Positions 8,557 to 15,453 of a stretch of 64,000 nt of DNA are shown here, one piece after another (positions within the stretch are counted from its first letter, which is position 1; every line of letters starts with the position of its first letter). The notes beneath the pieces are model-generated. The model was given only the letters and a program-made list of their open reading frames with translations, was not told the DNA's origin and did not search any database. The position numbers and the translations under genes are program-made. The stretch is from positions 1 through 64,000 of the forward strand of contig NZ_JAGGLM010000009.1 of the NCBI RefSeq assembly GCF_017874415.1. Direction: 5' to 3'. The DNA is from Clostridium algifaecis. Its GTDB lineage: Bacteria > Bacillota > Clostridia > Clostridiales > Clostridiaceae.

Positions 8557-8575
8557 AATTATTACTGTACAGAGG
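8540..8575 (+). promoter_or_regulatory. Hairpin sequestering the RBS of the MBL-fold gene
   Basis: CCTCTGTACA at 8540-8549 and TGTACAGAGG at 8566-8575 are perfect 10-bp complements with a 16-nt loop. The 3' arm covers half of the AGAGGAG ribosome-binding site used by the ATG at 8588. The 5' arm lies inside the leader peptide frame. The same dyad could instead be a repressor-binding site on DNA. Confidence 0.7.
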
Positions 8576-8587
8576 AGTGTATATTAA

Positions 8588-9403
8588 ATGAATAGATTAA
8601 ATAAACCAGTTTTTACAAAAGAAACAATAAGAGAAATGGAAGATATGTCATCTTTCATACATGCTAAGATTTTTGATGATTTGCTAATTGTTGCACAAAA
8701 GCAAACAAACTGTTTTGTATTGAAAACAAGTGATGGGCTGATAGTAATAGATGCTATTTGGCCAGCAAAAGAAGCTTTTGAGGCAATAATAGATTCAATT
8801 AAAGATATTGGCTGGAATTCTGATACAATAAAAAAACTGGTTTTGACACATGGACACGTTGATCATACAGGATGTGGGAGATGGTTTGTTGAAAAATATC
8901 ATGTTGAGACATATCTTTCTAAAGTAGATGATATTTTCTGGAAAGAACATCCAACAAAACCTAATAGACCGGAAACGTGGAAAGATTATAAAATTGATGT
9001 TTATATTCAAAATGGTGATACCATAACATTGGGTGATAAAACAATATATGTTTATGGCACTCCTGGTCATACTCCGGGAGGATTGAGTTACATATTCCCT
9101 GTAAAAGAAGATGGGAAAATACACATGGCAGCATTATGGGGAGGCACGACACCACCATGGACAAAGAATGAAGTAAAACAATATCTCAAGTCATTGGATT
9201 ACTTTATAAGTGAAGCAATTCTTAAAAAGGTAGATGTAGCTTTAAGTAATCATACAGCTATAGATAATGGATTGGAACGTATTATGTATTCAAAAAAAAG
9301 ATTAGACTATATGCCAAATATTTATATTATCGGGCAGGATGGATTCCAAAATTATTGTCAGGTATTTCGTACATTGAGTTACGAAATGTTGGAAAAATTA
9401 TAA
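8588..9403 (+). CDS. Metallo-beta-lactamase-fold hydrolase (subclass B3-like)
   Basis: This is a zinc hydrolase with the MBL fold. The metal motif H88-G-H90-V-D92-H93 (LVLTHGHVDHTG) is intact, the third ligand His is H161 in GTPGHTPGG, and a late His (H222, LSNHT) fits the last position. The layout is closest to B3-type lactamases and related hydrolases. It has 271 residues and no signal peptide, so it is probably cytoplasmic, which argues against a classical secreted beta-lactamase. The substrate is unknown. The ribosome-binding site AGAGGAG is partly locked in a hairpin (8540-8575), suggesting inducible translation. It lies in the tRNA-Trp accessory stretch. Confidence 0.8.
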   Translation: MNRLNKPVFTKETIREMEDMSSFIHAKIFDDLLIVAQKQTNCFVLKTSDGLIVIDAIWPAKEAFEAIIDSIKDIGWNSDTIKKLVLTHGHVDHTGCGRWFVEKYHVETYLSKVDDIFWKEHPTKPNRPETWKDYKIDVYIQNGDTITLGDKTIYVYGTPGHTPGGLSYIFPVKEDGKIHMAALWGGTTPPWTKNEVKQYLKSLDYFISEAILKKVDVALSNHTAIDNGLERIMYSKKRLDYMPNIYIIGQDGFQNYCQVFRTLSYEMLEKL

Positions 9404-9446
9404 ACATAACATGAAGCAGACTTTGTATAATTAAACAATATTGAAC

Positions 9447-9484
9447 AAAAGACATATCAATTGCTGATACGTCTTTTGTTTTTA
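9447..9484 (+). terminator. Terminator of the MBL-fold gene
   Basis: AAAAGAC at 9447-9453 pairs with GTCTTTT at 9471-9477, and TATCA pairs with TGATA inside it with one mismatch between them. A T-run follows. Confidence 0.8.
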
Positions 9485-9760
9485 TATTAATTGGCATAGT
9501 TTAGCTACTTTGCTATAATGACAAGCTTGCTTATATTACTCCAAATATTAAAAAACATCTAAAATTTTATGGAGATTAGTATATGGGCAGGCAGGTCTTA
9601 TGTAATTTATACAGGTATAAAAAGCAATAAACGACTTTCTATAGATTTATAATAAAGATAAGAAATAGCTACATCACAATATTCTTACAAGGCTTATTAA
9701 TTGTAAATTTGAGATTAATGAATAATAGTAAATTAATACGTCTAAATAAAATTCTACAAT
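9485..9760. other. Non-coding gap with a possible transposase tail
   Basis: There is no convincing gene. On the plus strand, 9510-9575 reads YNDKLAYITPNIKKHLKFYG then D and a stop, which resembles the last residues of Tn3-type transposases (yitpxixxHixxfGdY), but a stop codon interrupts it just upstream. I treat it as a possible decayed fragment. The rest is AT-rich with no clear structure. Confidence 0.3.
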
Positions 9761-9768
9761 AAAGGAAG

Positions 9769-10227
9769 GTGAGTATTATAAAGAAAAACTTTATTGCAAC
9801 TTGTATCCTTTGTATAATTAGCATTTTGGTAGGAGTAGGCTGTAGTAATAAAACAGCAAATTACGAACCAACATTTAAAAATATTGGCTTGAAAACAGAT
9901 TCTACAAAAGTAAAAGAAATTTCCTATCAAATTATGAAAGAATATCTTAATGAATATAAGAAAGATACAGTATCAAAAAAAGTTAAAATCACAGATTATA
10001 CCATAAATGGTATCTATAATATAAAGGGGAATACCGACAAATTTAGTTTTTCCGTTGACTATTCTGTAAAACCATCAGAAAAACCATCCGATGAGAATTC
10101 AGGTTGGTTAGCAGGGACAGGTGATGGAGTACTAAAAGGTGATTGGGTTATAGATAAAGATGAATTTATATATGTAAATAAAGTAAACAATGAATATAAG
10201 ATTACTAGCATAGGAACTGGTCCATAA
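9769..10227 (+). CDS. Putative small lipoprotein, unknown function
   Basis: This is an exported protein of about 150 residues: a basic start (KKNF), a hydrophobic stretch, then GVGCSNK, which resembles a lipobox although the -3 position is Gly rather than Leu/Val. The mature part is polar with alternating charged strands (KVKITDYTINGIYN, DKFSFSVDYSVKP) and no motif I recognise. The start is awkward. GTG 9769 overlaps the ribosome-binding site, while the site GGAAGGTG is ideally spaced for ATA at 9778, which looks like a mutated ATG before AAGAAAAAC. Expression may be reduced. A terminator follows. Confidence 0.55.
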   Translation: MSIIKKNFIATCILCIISILVGVGCSNKTANYEPTFKNIGLKTDSTKVKEISYQIMKEYLNEYKKDTVSKKVKITDYTINGIYNIKGNTDKFSFSVDYSVKPSEKPSDENSGWLAGTGDGVLKGDWVIDKDEFIYVNKVNNEYKITSIGTGP

Positions 10228-10242
10228 ATTAAACATTTTTTA

Positions 10243-10285
10243 TAAACACTGCATTATTCAATTTTGAATTTTACAGTGTTTTTTC
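10243..10285 (+). terminator. Terminator after the putative lipoprotein gene
   Basis: AAACACTG near 10244 pairs with CAGTGTTT near 10274, with an inner ATTCAA/TTGAAT helix and a run of T afterwards. Confidence 0.75.
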
Positions 10286-10336
10286 GTCGCATTTCAAAAA
10301 ATTTATGAAGATATGGTCAAGTTTTTTATCTGAGTA

Positions 10337-10378
10337 TAGAGGTATTCTCTACAAGCTAAGTACTAGAGAGAGCTTTTT
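10337..10378 (+). terminator. Possible attenuator-like terminator with two competing hairpins
   Basis: TAGAG (10337-10341) can pair with CTCTA (10347-10351). The same central arm, extended as TCTCTA (10346-10351), can instead pair with TAGAGA (10364-10369), which is followed by GCTTTTT. The two states exclude each other. No gene with an obvious link follows directly. Confidence 0.35.
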
Positions 10379-10411
10379 AAACTAAAAAAATTTAGAAGTA
10401 AATTAATTCTA

Positions 10412-10441
10412 TTGACTTATATAAGCCAATAAATGTATTAT
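10412..10441 (+). promoter_or_regulatory. Promoter of a short presumed non-coding transcript
   Basis: TTGACT at 10412-10417, an 18-bp spacer, and TATTAT at 10436-10441. Confidence 0.55.
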
Positions 10442-10448
10442 ATTACAA

Positions 10449-10520
10449 AAGAAAACAATGCTGGTTTTCCCATAAAAACGTGGGATGTCAAGGAGTAGCT
10501 ATCCTTGACCATTTTATTTA
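10449..10520 (+). ncRNA. Candidate short RNA of about 70 nt
   Basis: A promoter ends at 10441 and a strong hairpin GTCAAGGA/TCCTTGAC (10487-10494, 10502-10509) followed by ATTTTATTT would end transcription near 10520. A second small hairpin TCCCA/TGGGA lies at about 10468-10485. No open frame with a ribosome-binding site lies inside. It could be an independent small RNA or the left end of an IS200/IS605-derived element. Confidence 0.4.
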
Positions 10521-10535
10521 TAAAATTCCTACTTA

Positions 10536-10742
10536 CAGTAAACCTCAATACTGAAATTAACGTGGATTTAGTTTCTTTAACGTTCTCCTGGCTAAAGGTT
10601 TTGGTTTACTGCTTTCAGAATTATGCAACTTTATTGAATTGTAGATTTTAGATTATAGCACACAATATAAATGCTGAAAACTTGATACAATGATAGTATT
10701 TACCACGAAGCCATCCACATCTATAGATGGTGGCAGTTCACA
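10536..10742 (+). mobile_element. Possible non-autonomous IS200/IS605-type remnant with pseudoknot-forming arms
   Basis: CAGTAAACC (10536-10544) pairs with GGTTTACTG (10603-10611), while CTGAAA (10551-10556) pairs with TTTCAG (10613-10618). The arms interleave, as in an H-type pseudoknot. Further on, GAAGCCA (10707-10713) opens an imperfect hairpin with a TCTATAGA core that closes in TGGCAGTTCAC (10731-10741). That resembles, from memory, the right ends of TnpB-carrying elements. No transposase reading frame remains. Confidence 0.35.
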
Positions 10743-10901
10743 TAAAGTAATAATATTATTATGAGCTGCACTGGCATTATGAAGGATTTTGATGCAAATT
10801 ATGAAAAGAATAGTGTTAAAATATACTGAAACAATACCTGAGATATCATATATATTATTTGTAAGAGAAATATTTATAATGGCAGAGGGAGGGTGATATT
10901 T

Positions 10902-11066
10902 ATGTATGACCAGCTGATTAGTTTAATCAGTACCGTAGGGTTCCCAATAGCAGTTAGTATATATCTCCTCGTAAGGTTTGAAAATAAGATTGATGCTATT
11001 GCTAAATCTATCCAGGACTTGAGGGCAGATATATTGGCCGTTATAAAAGAACAGAAAAAGAAATAG
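10902..11066 (+). CDS. yvrJ: YvrJ family small membrane protein
   Basis: This is a 54-residue protein with one N-terminal hydrophobic helix (LISLISTVGFPIAVSIYLLV) followed by a charged amphipathic tail (RFENKIDAIAKSIQDLR), the hallmark of the YvrJ family. The function is unknown. Many relatives are phage- or bacteriocin-associated holin-like proteins, which would fit its accessory setting. The start has a very strong GAGGGAGGG site eight bases upstream. The terminator stem begins inside the last codons. It is too short to be picked up by a length-limited gene search. Confidence 0.85.
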   Translation: MYDQLISLISTVGFPIAVSIYLLVRFENKIDAIAKSIQDLRADILAVIKEQKKK

Positions 11067-11090
11067 GCATTAGGCCTGTTTCTTTTTTTG
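11059..11090 (+). terminator. Terminator overlapping the yvrJ stop
   Basis: AGAAATAGGC (11059-11068) pairs with GCCTGTTTCT (11074-11083), 10 bp with one G-U pair, followed by six T. Confidence 0.9.
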
Positions 11091-11149
11091 CTTCAAGTAC
11101 TGCTTTTATTGGCGATTTTTAATATAAAGATGTCTAAACACATCTAACT

Positions 11150-11179
11150 TTGAAAAAAACAATATAATATTAATATAAT
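11150..11179 (+). promoter_or_regulatory. Promoter of the MEDS-like gene
   Basis: TTGAAA at 11150-11155, 18 bp, then TATAAT at 11174-11179. The leader to the ATG is about 110 nt of AT-rich sequence. Confidence 0.6.
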
Positions 11180-11298
11180 ATAGGGATAAATAATTAAAAG
11201 ATTTAGTTATTTAATATTAATATTAAGAGGAGTATCTACATATTATGTAGAATATAGAAATAACAAATTAATTGTGAGGATATAGAGGATATAAGATT

Positions 11299-11853
11299 AT
11301 GGATGATAATAAAATTTTTGGGTTACATTCTTCATTTTACTATTTTGGGTTACAACATTTATATATAAATATGTATCAGTATATAAAGTTGGGTTTAAAA
11401 AGAAATGAATTTATATGTTTATTTACAAATTATGATTTATACGATTTCATAAGACATTCTCCGAAAATAGATGAAAATAAAATTTTATATGTTCAGGATG
11501 TATCAAGGATACTTAATATGTATAAATCTTTAGAATTAAAGGATATAAAAAATGAATTATTGAAGTATGAGAAGACAGTCACAGACAAGGGTTATTCTGG
11601 AATTAGATTTATCATAGATTCCAAACATTTAATAGATAATACATCGAAAGAGGAGTTCTTAAAAATAGATTCTGATGTTACAAAAATTATTTCTAAGACT
11701 AGATCATCTGTAATGTGCATATATGATTTTGAAGATTATATTGTTGATAAAAAAACTATAGATGATGAAATTATGGATGAATCATATAAAAACCATTTAC
11801 ACAGGTTGTATAATAGTAAGTTGATAGATTCAAGAAAACTTATTAAAATTTAG
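11299..11853 (+). CDS. MEDS-domain-like protein (RecA/KaiC-type sensor fold)
   Basis: This is a 184-residue soluble protein. The opening (LHSSFYYFGLQHLYINMYQY, then IKLGLKRNEFICLFTN) matches the MEDS domain layout: an early His, a helix, then G-L-x-x-x-E before a beta strand. The domain occurs in the DcmR regulator and in signalling proteins of Firmicutes and archaea, where it is thought to sense or transmit signals. There is no Walker A motif, no kinase domain and no membrane segment. It stands alone with its own promoter. The ligand and partner are unknown. The assignment rests on pattern recognition and is moderate. Confidence 0.5.
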   Translation: MDDNKIFGLHSSFYYFGLQHLYINMYQYIKLGLKRNEFICLFTNYDLYDFIRHSPKIDENKILYVQDVSRILNMYKSLELKDIKNELLKYEKTVTDKGYSGIRFIIDSKHLIDNTSKEEFLKIDSDVTKIISKTRSSVMCIYDFEDYIVDKKTIDDEIMDESYKNHLHRLYNSKLIDSRKLIKI

Positions 11854-11932
11854 GTATTTTATACACTTATATCAAAAGAAGTTCTATATATATTTATACT
11901 TTTTATATAGAGTTTTCCAAGTAATAAATTGA

Positions 11933-12004
11933 TTATTTATTAATAGCATGTTCAACTGCAACTGCTGTTTCTGCCATATCAAAAACTTTATCTACAGACC
12001 CACT
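11933..12004 (-). pseudogene. Short remnant resembling the C-terminus of the GGGtGRT protein
   Basis: On the minus strand an open stretch ends FDMAETAVAVEHAINK and TAA (11933-11935), preceded by a stop at 12005-12007. The tail resembles the end of the intact GGGtGRT gene at 12745 (VAVAVAVEEAMNK), and the DNA also matches over AGTTGCAGTTGAA. It may be what is left of a duplicated 3' end. It is only 24 codons, so chance or another family cannot be excluded. Confidence 0.35.
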
Positions 12005-12067
12005 TTACAATGCCCCATTTTATGACATATAATGATACAATTTACGCTTATTTTTCATGATTTATTA

Positions 12068-12076
12068 TGATATAAT
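12068..12076 (+). promoter_or_regulatory. Extended -10 promoter of the zinc-ribbon gene
   Basis: TGATATAAT is an extended -10 element. Only a weak -35 (TTATTT, 12048-12053) lies 17 bp upstream of TATAAT. The ATG follows 31 bases later. Confidence 0.55.
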
Positions 12077-12107
12077 CTGACCATGAAATAGAAATGGGAG
12101 GGTTAAA

Positions 12108-12560
12108 ATGGGTAATTTGATTAATTGCAAAGATTGCGGAAAAGAAATTAGTAAAAAAGCAAAAACTTGTCCACATTGCGGTGCAAAAGTGAAGAAAAAG
12201 AAAATAGGATTATGTATTGTTATCGGTATTATAGCATTATTTATTATTGTAAGTGCTGCTTCAAATGGTTCAAAAACAAATTCAAACAATGCATCACAAA
12301 AGTCAACATCAGCAAATAGCAGCACCAAGAAGGATAAAAAGTCAGAAATTACAAAAGAAACTTATGATAAAATTCAAAATAATATGACGAAAGAAGAAGT
12401 TAAAAAGTTATTAGGTGAACCAACATCTGTTAGTGAAAGTGAAACACCTGGAGTTGGAAAAATGGAACTTTATCATTATCAAAAAACATTTGATACAAAA
12501 GCCATCACTATAACATTTTTTAATGGTAAAGTGTACACAAAGAATTGGACTCAGCTATAA
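12108..12560 (+). CDS. Zinc-ribbon membrane protein with a BamE-like C-terminal domain
   Basis: This 150-residue protein has three parts: an N-terminal zinc ribbon (C7-x2-C10, C21-P-H-C24), a membrane helix around residues 33-50 (GLCIVIGIIALFIIVSA), and a Ser/Asn/Lys-rich linker leading to a small domain starting TYDKIQNNMTKEEVKKLLG. That last motif (kI..gMt.eEV.klLGeP) is the DUF3862/SmpA-OmlA fold used in protein-protein contacts on the outer face. The zinc ribbon would then face the cytoplasm. The function is unknown. It has a GGGAGGG ribosome-binding site and its own terminator, and lies at the right edge of the accessory stretch. Confidence 0.75.
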   Translation: MGNLINCKDCGKEISKKAKTCPHCGAKVKKKKIGLCIVIGIIALFIIVSAASNGSKTNSNNASQKSTSANSSTKKDKKSEITKETYDKIQNNMTKEEVKKLLGEPTSVSESETPGVGKMELYHYQKTFDTKAITITFFNGKVYTKNWTQL

Positions 12561-12614
12561 TAAAGCAGTCACACAGAATTATTATTCATAAAATAACTCT
12601 AGCAATAGTCAAGT

Positions 12615-12652
12615 AGAATTACTGGTGTCATAACTGGTAATTCTTTTTTATT
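12615..12652 (+). terminator. Terminator of the zinc-ribbon gene
   Basis: AGAATTAC at 12615-12622 pairs with GTAATTCT at 12637-12644, followed by TTTTTATTTT. Confidence 0.85.
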
Positions 12653-12681
12653 TTCATATAAGCCTACTAAAATGCACAGAA

Positions 12682-12736
12682 AAAGACTGCACACATCATT
12701 AAAATTTTACTTAAAATAATGTGAACAGCCTTTTAA
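12682..12736 (-). terminator. Terminator of the GGGtGRT operon
   Basis: Read on the minus strand, AAAGGCTG/CAGTCTTT and CACAT/ATGTG segments form an imperfect stem ending in CTTTTT. It lies directly after the GGGtGRT stop. Confidence 0.6.
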
Positions 12737-12744
12737 ATTAGTTT

Positions 12745-13746
12745 TTATTTATTCATAGCTTCTTCAACTGCAACTGCTACAGCAACAGATGCACCAACCA
12801 TTGGGTTGTTACCCATTCCGATTAGTCCCATCATTTCAACGTGAGCTGGAACTGATGATGAACCTGCGAATTGAGCATCTGAATGCATTCTTCCCATAGT
12901 ATCAGTCATGCCATATGAAGCAGGACCTGCACCCATATTATCTGGATGAAGAGTTCTTCCAGTACCACCACCTGATGCAACTGAGAAGTATTTCTTTCCT
13001 TGTGCAATACATTCTTTCTTGTAAGTTCCTGCAACTGGATGCTGGAATCTTGTTGGGTTAGTTGAGTTTCCAGTTATTGATACGTCGACGCCTTCATGGT
13101 GCATTATAGCAACACCTTCTCTAACGTCATCTGCTCCGTAGCATCTAACTTGTGCTCTTTCTCCATCTGAATATGCAGTTTCTTTAACTATGTTAAGTTT
13201 TCCTGTATAATAGTCAAATTTAGTTTGAACATAAGTAAATCCATTAATTCTTGAGATTATAAAAGCAGCATCTTTTCCAAGACCGTTTAATATAACTCTT
13301 AATGGCTTTTTTCTTGCTTTGTTAGCTGAATTAGCAAGTCCAATTGCACCTTCAGCAGCTGCAAATGATTCATGTCCAGCTAAGAACGCAAAGCACTCAG
13401 TTTCTTCTCTTAAAAGCATTGCAGCTAAGTTTCCATGTCCAAGTCCAACTTTTCTATCGTCTGCAACAGAACCAGGAATACAGAATGATTGTAAGCCTTC
13501 TCCTATAGCTTCAGCAGCTTCAGCAGCTTTTTTGCAGCCTTTTTTAATTGCTATTGCAGCACCTACAGTGTAAGCCCAACATGCATTTTCAAAACAAATT
13601 GGCTGAACGCCTTTAACTATGTTATAAGCGTCTACTCCTTTTTCGTCGCATACAGCTTTAGCGTCTTCTAATGAATTCATACCATATTTTTTTAATACAG
13701 GTATAATTTGATCTATTCTTCTTTCATAACTTTCAAATAATGCCAT
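12745..13746 (-). CDS. GGGtGRT protein, uncharacterised
   Basis: The family is named after its motif, seen here as SGGGTGRT at residues 258-265. The protein has 333 residues, is cytoplasmic and has no signal peptide. It is Gly/Ala-rich with conserved-looking stretches GLGHGNLAAMLL, FLAGHESFAAAEGAIG and GNSTNPTRFQHPVAGTY, and Cys at 33, 51, 56, 71, 89, 118, 202 and 246. No catalytic function is established. It is translated 22 bases after the NifU-like gene and must form an operon with it, suggesting a role linked to FeS clusters or a metal cofactor. Both ends look intact. Confidence 0.85.
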   Translation of the reverse strand: MALFESYERRIDQIIPVLKKYGMNSLEDAKAVCDEKGVDAYNIVKGVQPICFENACWAYTVGAAIAIKKGCKKAAEAAEAIGEGLQSFCIPGSVADDRKVGLGHGNLAAMLLREETECFAFLAGHESFAAAEGAIGLANSANKARKKPLRVILNGLGKDAAFIISRINGFTYVQTKFDYYTGKLNIVKETAYSDGERAQVRCYGADDVREGVAIMHHEGVDVSITGNSTNPTRFQHPVAGTYKKECIAQGKKYFSVASGGGTGRTLHPDNMGAGPASYGMTDTMGRMHSDAQFAGSSSVPAHVEMMGLIGMGNNPMVGASVAVAVAVEEAMNK

Positions 13747-13768
13747 AACAATCTTTTCCTCCTATTCC

Positions 13769-14461
13769 TTATTCTTCTCTTGGATCGATGATTTTTGCAG
13801 CTTCGTCATATCTTCCGTATGTACCAGTAGCTTTCTTTAAAGCTTCAGCAGGTTCCATGCCTTTTTTAATGGCTTCCATCATTTTCCCAAGACTTATAAA
13901 TTCATATCCTATAACCTGATTATTTTTATCAAGAGCTATATGATTAACGTAACCTTCAGTCATTTCAAGGTATCTAGTTCCCTTAGCTTTAGTTCCGTAC
14001 ATAGTACCAACTTGGCTTCTTAGACCTTTTCCTAAATCCTCAAGGCCTGCTCCTATTGGAAGTCCGCCTTCAGAGAATGCAGTTTGAGATCTTCCATAAA
14101 CTATCTGTAAAAATAATTGTCTCATTGCTACATTTATAGCATCACAAACAAGGTCTGTGTTTAATGCTTCAAGTATAGTTTTTCCAGGTAGAATTTCTGA
14201 TGCCATAGCAGCTGAATGAGTCATTCCTGAACATCCTATAGTTTCAACTAAAGCTTCCTCTATGATGCCATTTTTAACATTTAAAGTTAATTTGCAGCCA
14301 CCTTGTTGTGGAGCACACCAACCTATACCGTGAGTTAATCCTGATATATCTTTAATTTCCTTAGCTTGTACCCATTTCCCTTCTTCTGGAATTGGAGCTG
14401 GCCCATGATTTGGACCTTTAGCTACGCAGCACATTCTATCTACTTCTGTTGAATAAATCAT
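13769..14461 (-). CDS. NifU/IscU-like iron-sulfur scaffold protein paired with GGGtGRT
   Basis: This is a 230-residue protein whose centre matches the IscU/NifU N-terminal fold. ETIGCSGMTHSAAMASE (C77) corresponds to the Gly-Cys...ASxS ligand loop, and C49, C56 and C106 could supply other ligands. C11-C12 form a CC pair near the start. It is longer than ordinary IscU (about 130 residues) because of an N-terminal extension and a C-terminal tail (KAKGTRYLEMTEGYVNHIAL). It is the first gene of the GGGtGRT operon, with an AGGAAGGAG ribosome-binding site. It probably holds or delivers a metal cluster for its partner; that is inference from context. Confidence 0.8.
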   Translation of the reverse strand: MIYSTEVDRMCCVAKGPNHGPAPIPEEGKWVQAKEIKDISGLTHGIGWCAPQQGGCKLTLNVKNGIIEEALVETIGCSGMTHSAAMASEILPGKTILEALNTDLVCDAINVAMRQLFLQIVYGRSQTAFSEGGLPIGAGLEDLGKGLRSQVGTMYGTKAKGTRYLEMTEGYVNHIALDKNNQVIGYEFISLGKMMEAIKKGMEPAEALKKATGTYGRYDEAAKIIDPREE

Positions 14462-14516
14462 ATTTTATCTCCTTCCTGATTTATAAATATTATATTTGCA
14501 TATGGTTTTATAATTA

Positions 14517-14541
14517 TCCCACTGGGACTGAAATAATCCCA
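14517..14541 (-). promoter_or_regulatory. Promoter and dyad of the NifU-like/GGGtGRT operon
   Basis: On the minus strand TTGGGA and GATAAT are separated by 18 bp. Inside the spacer and -10 lies the palindrome TCCCACTGGGA (14517-14527), with another TCCCA at 14537-14541. An operator overlapping the promoter would suit repression. The regulator is unknown. Confidence 0.45.
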
Positions 14542-14617
14542 ATGTGTGTATAATCGTTTTGCAAACAATATAATTTTATCAAATATATCATACTATCTCA
14601 ATAGTTATATATAAAAA

Positions 14618-15271
14618 TTAAGCACTGTGATTGTATTGAGAGTAATTAAAATGTATAGAAATTAAGGTTCTGGGGCTGAATTTCCCTATGGAACATTTTT
14701 TTATTATATCCATGGATTTATGTATATCTTTAATTAAATCTACATTGTTTTCTATTAAATCTTCTTTTATACATTCATTTGAATAATTGCAGTAGGCAAA
14801 GTAATCCTGTCTTTCTTCAAAATAAGTTCTGTATTCTTTCCTACATAATTTTATTACCCGTCTGCATAGATATAAGTTACAGGGATGTGGTCTCAATATA
14901 AAATTCAAACTGCATCCATTTTTACTTAAAAATGGACATAATTTAAAAAAGAGAGATGTATCAAAATTTTCATACTTTTTATTAGAATTTATAAAGTCTG
15001 CATATTTATTTTTTAGAAAAGTTCCGTTAATTTTTATTGAATAACTTTTTAATAAAGAATTTTTAAGCGATACTAGATAATATATAAAATTACTTTTACC
15101 ATTATCTATAATATTTTTGATGTCTATTAGTCTGTATTCAGGAAAATACCAGCAGCAACCTCTATTTTTGATAGAAGTATAAGATGTAGATTCAAGAATA
15201 TTAGAGCACTTTCCACATAAAGTACATCTGAATACTGGAATATTATTCATAAAATTATAATTTAAAATCAT
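14618..15271 (-). CDS. Cys-rich YkgJ-like zinc/iron-chelating domain protein
   Basis: This 217-residue protein has an N-terminal C-x2-C-x2-C cluster (FRCTLCGKCSN), a CC pair (GCCWYFPEYRL), then CPFLSKNGCSL followed by RPHPCNLYLCRR. This is the YkgJ/UPF0153 pattern of Cys clusters with an RPxxC motif, thought to bind zinc or an FeS cluster. Some relatives act as protein lysine methylases (FliB), but no partner is visible here. There is no signal peptide. It is transcribed toward the GGGtGRT operon with about 155 bases between, and divergently from polA. Confidence 0.7.
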   Translation of the reverse strand: MILNYNFMNNIPVFRCTLCGKCSNILESTSYTSIKNRGCCWYFPEYRLIDIKNIIDNGKSNFIYYLVSLKNSLLKSYSIKINGTFLKNKYADFINSNKKYENFDTSLFFKLCPFLSKNGCSLNFILRPHPCNLYLCRRVIKLCRKEYRTYFEERQDYFAYCNYSNECIKEDLIENNVDLIKDIHKSMDIIKKCSIGKFSPRTLISIHFNYSQYNHSA

Positions 15272-15453
15272 AAAAACACCTTCTAATATAATTTTAATAC
15301 TTTTTGCTAAGTTTTTAAATAGTTAGTTTAATATAGTATATTTTATTTATATTTACAATAATATTAAACAATATAAAATTATTTTTTATAAATAACAATG
15401 AAAAAATATTTGTGATAAAATATTAATAAAAGCGGTAAAAAAGGAGCAATTAA

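Noticed and set aside
12508-12700. Right attachment site repeat of tRNA-Trp at the end of the accessory stretch
   Set aside because: I did not find by eye a copy of the tRNA 3' end (GGGTTCGAAGCCTT) between 8 and 15 kb, so no element boundaries are claimed.
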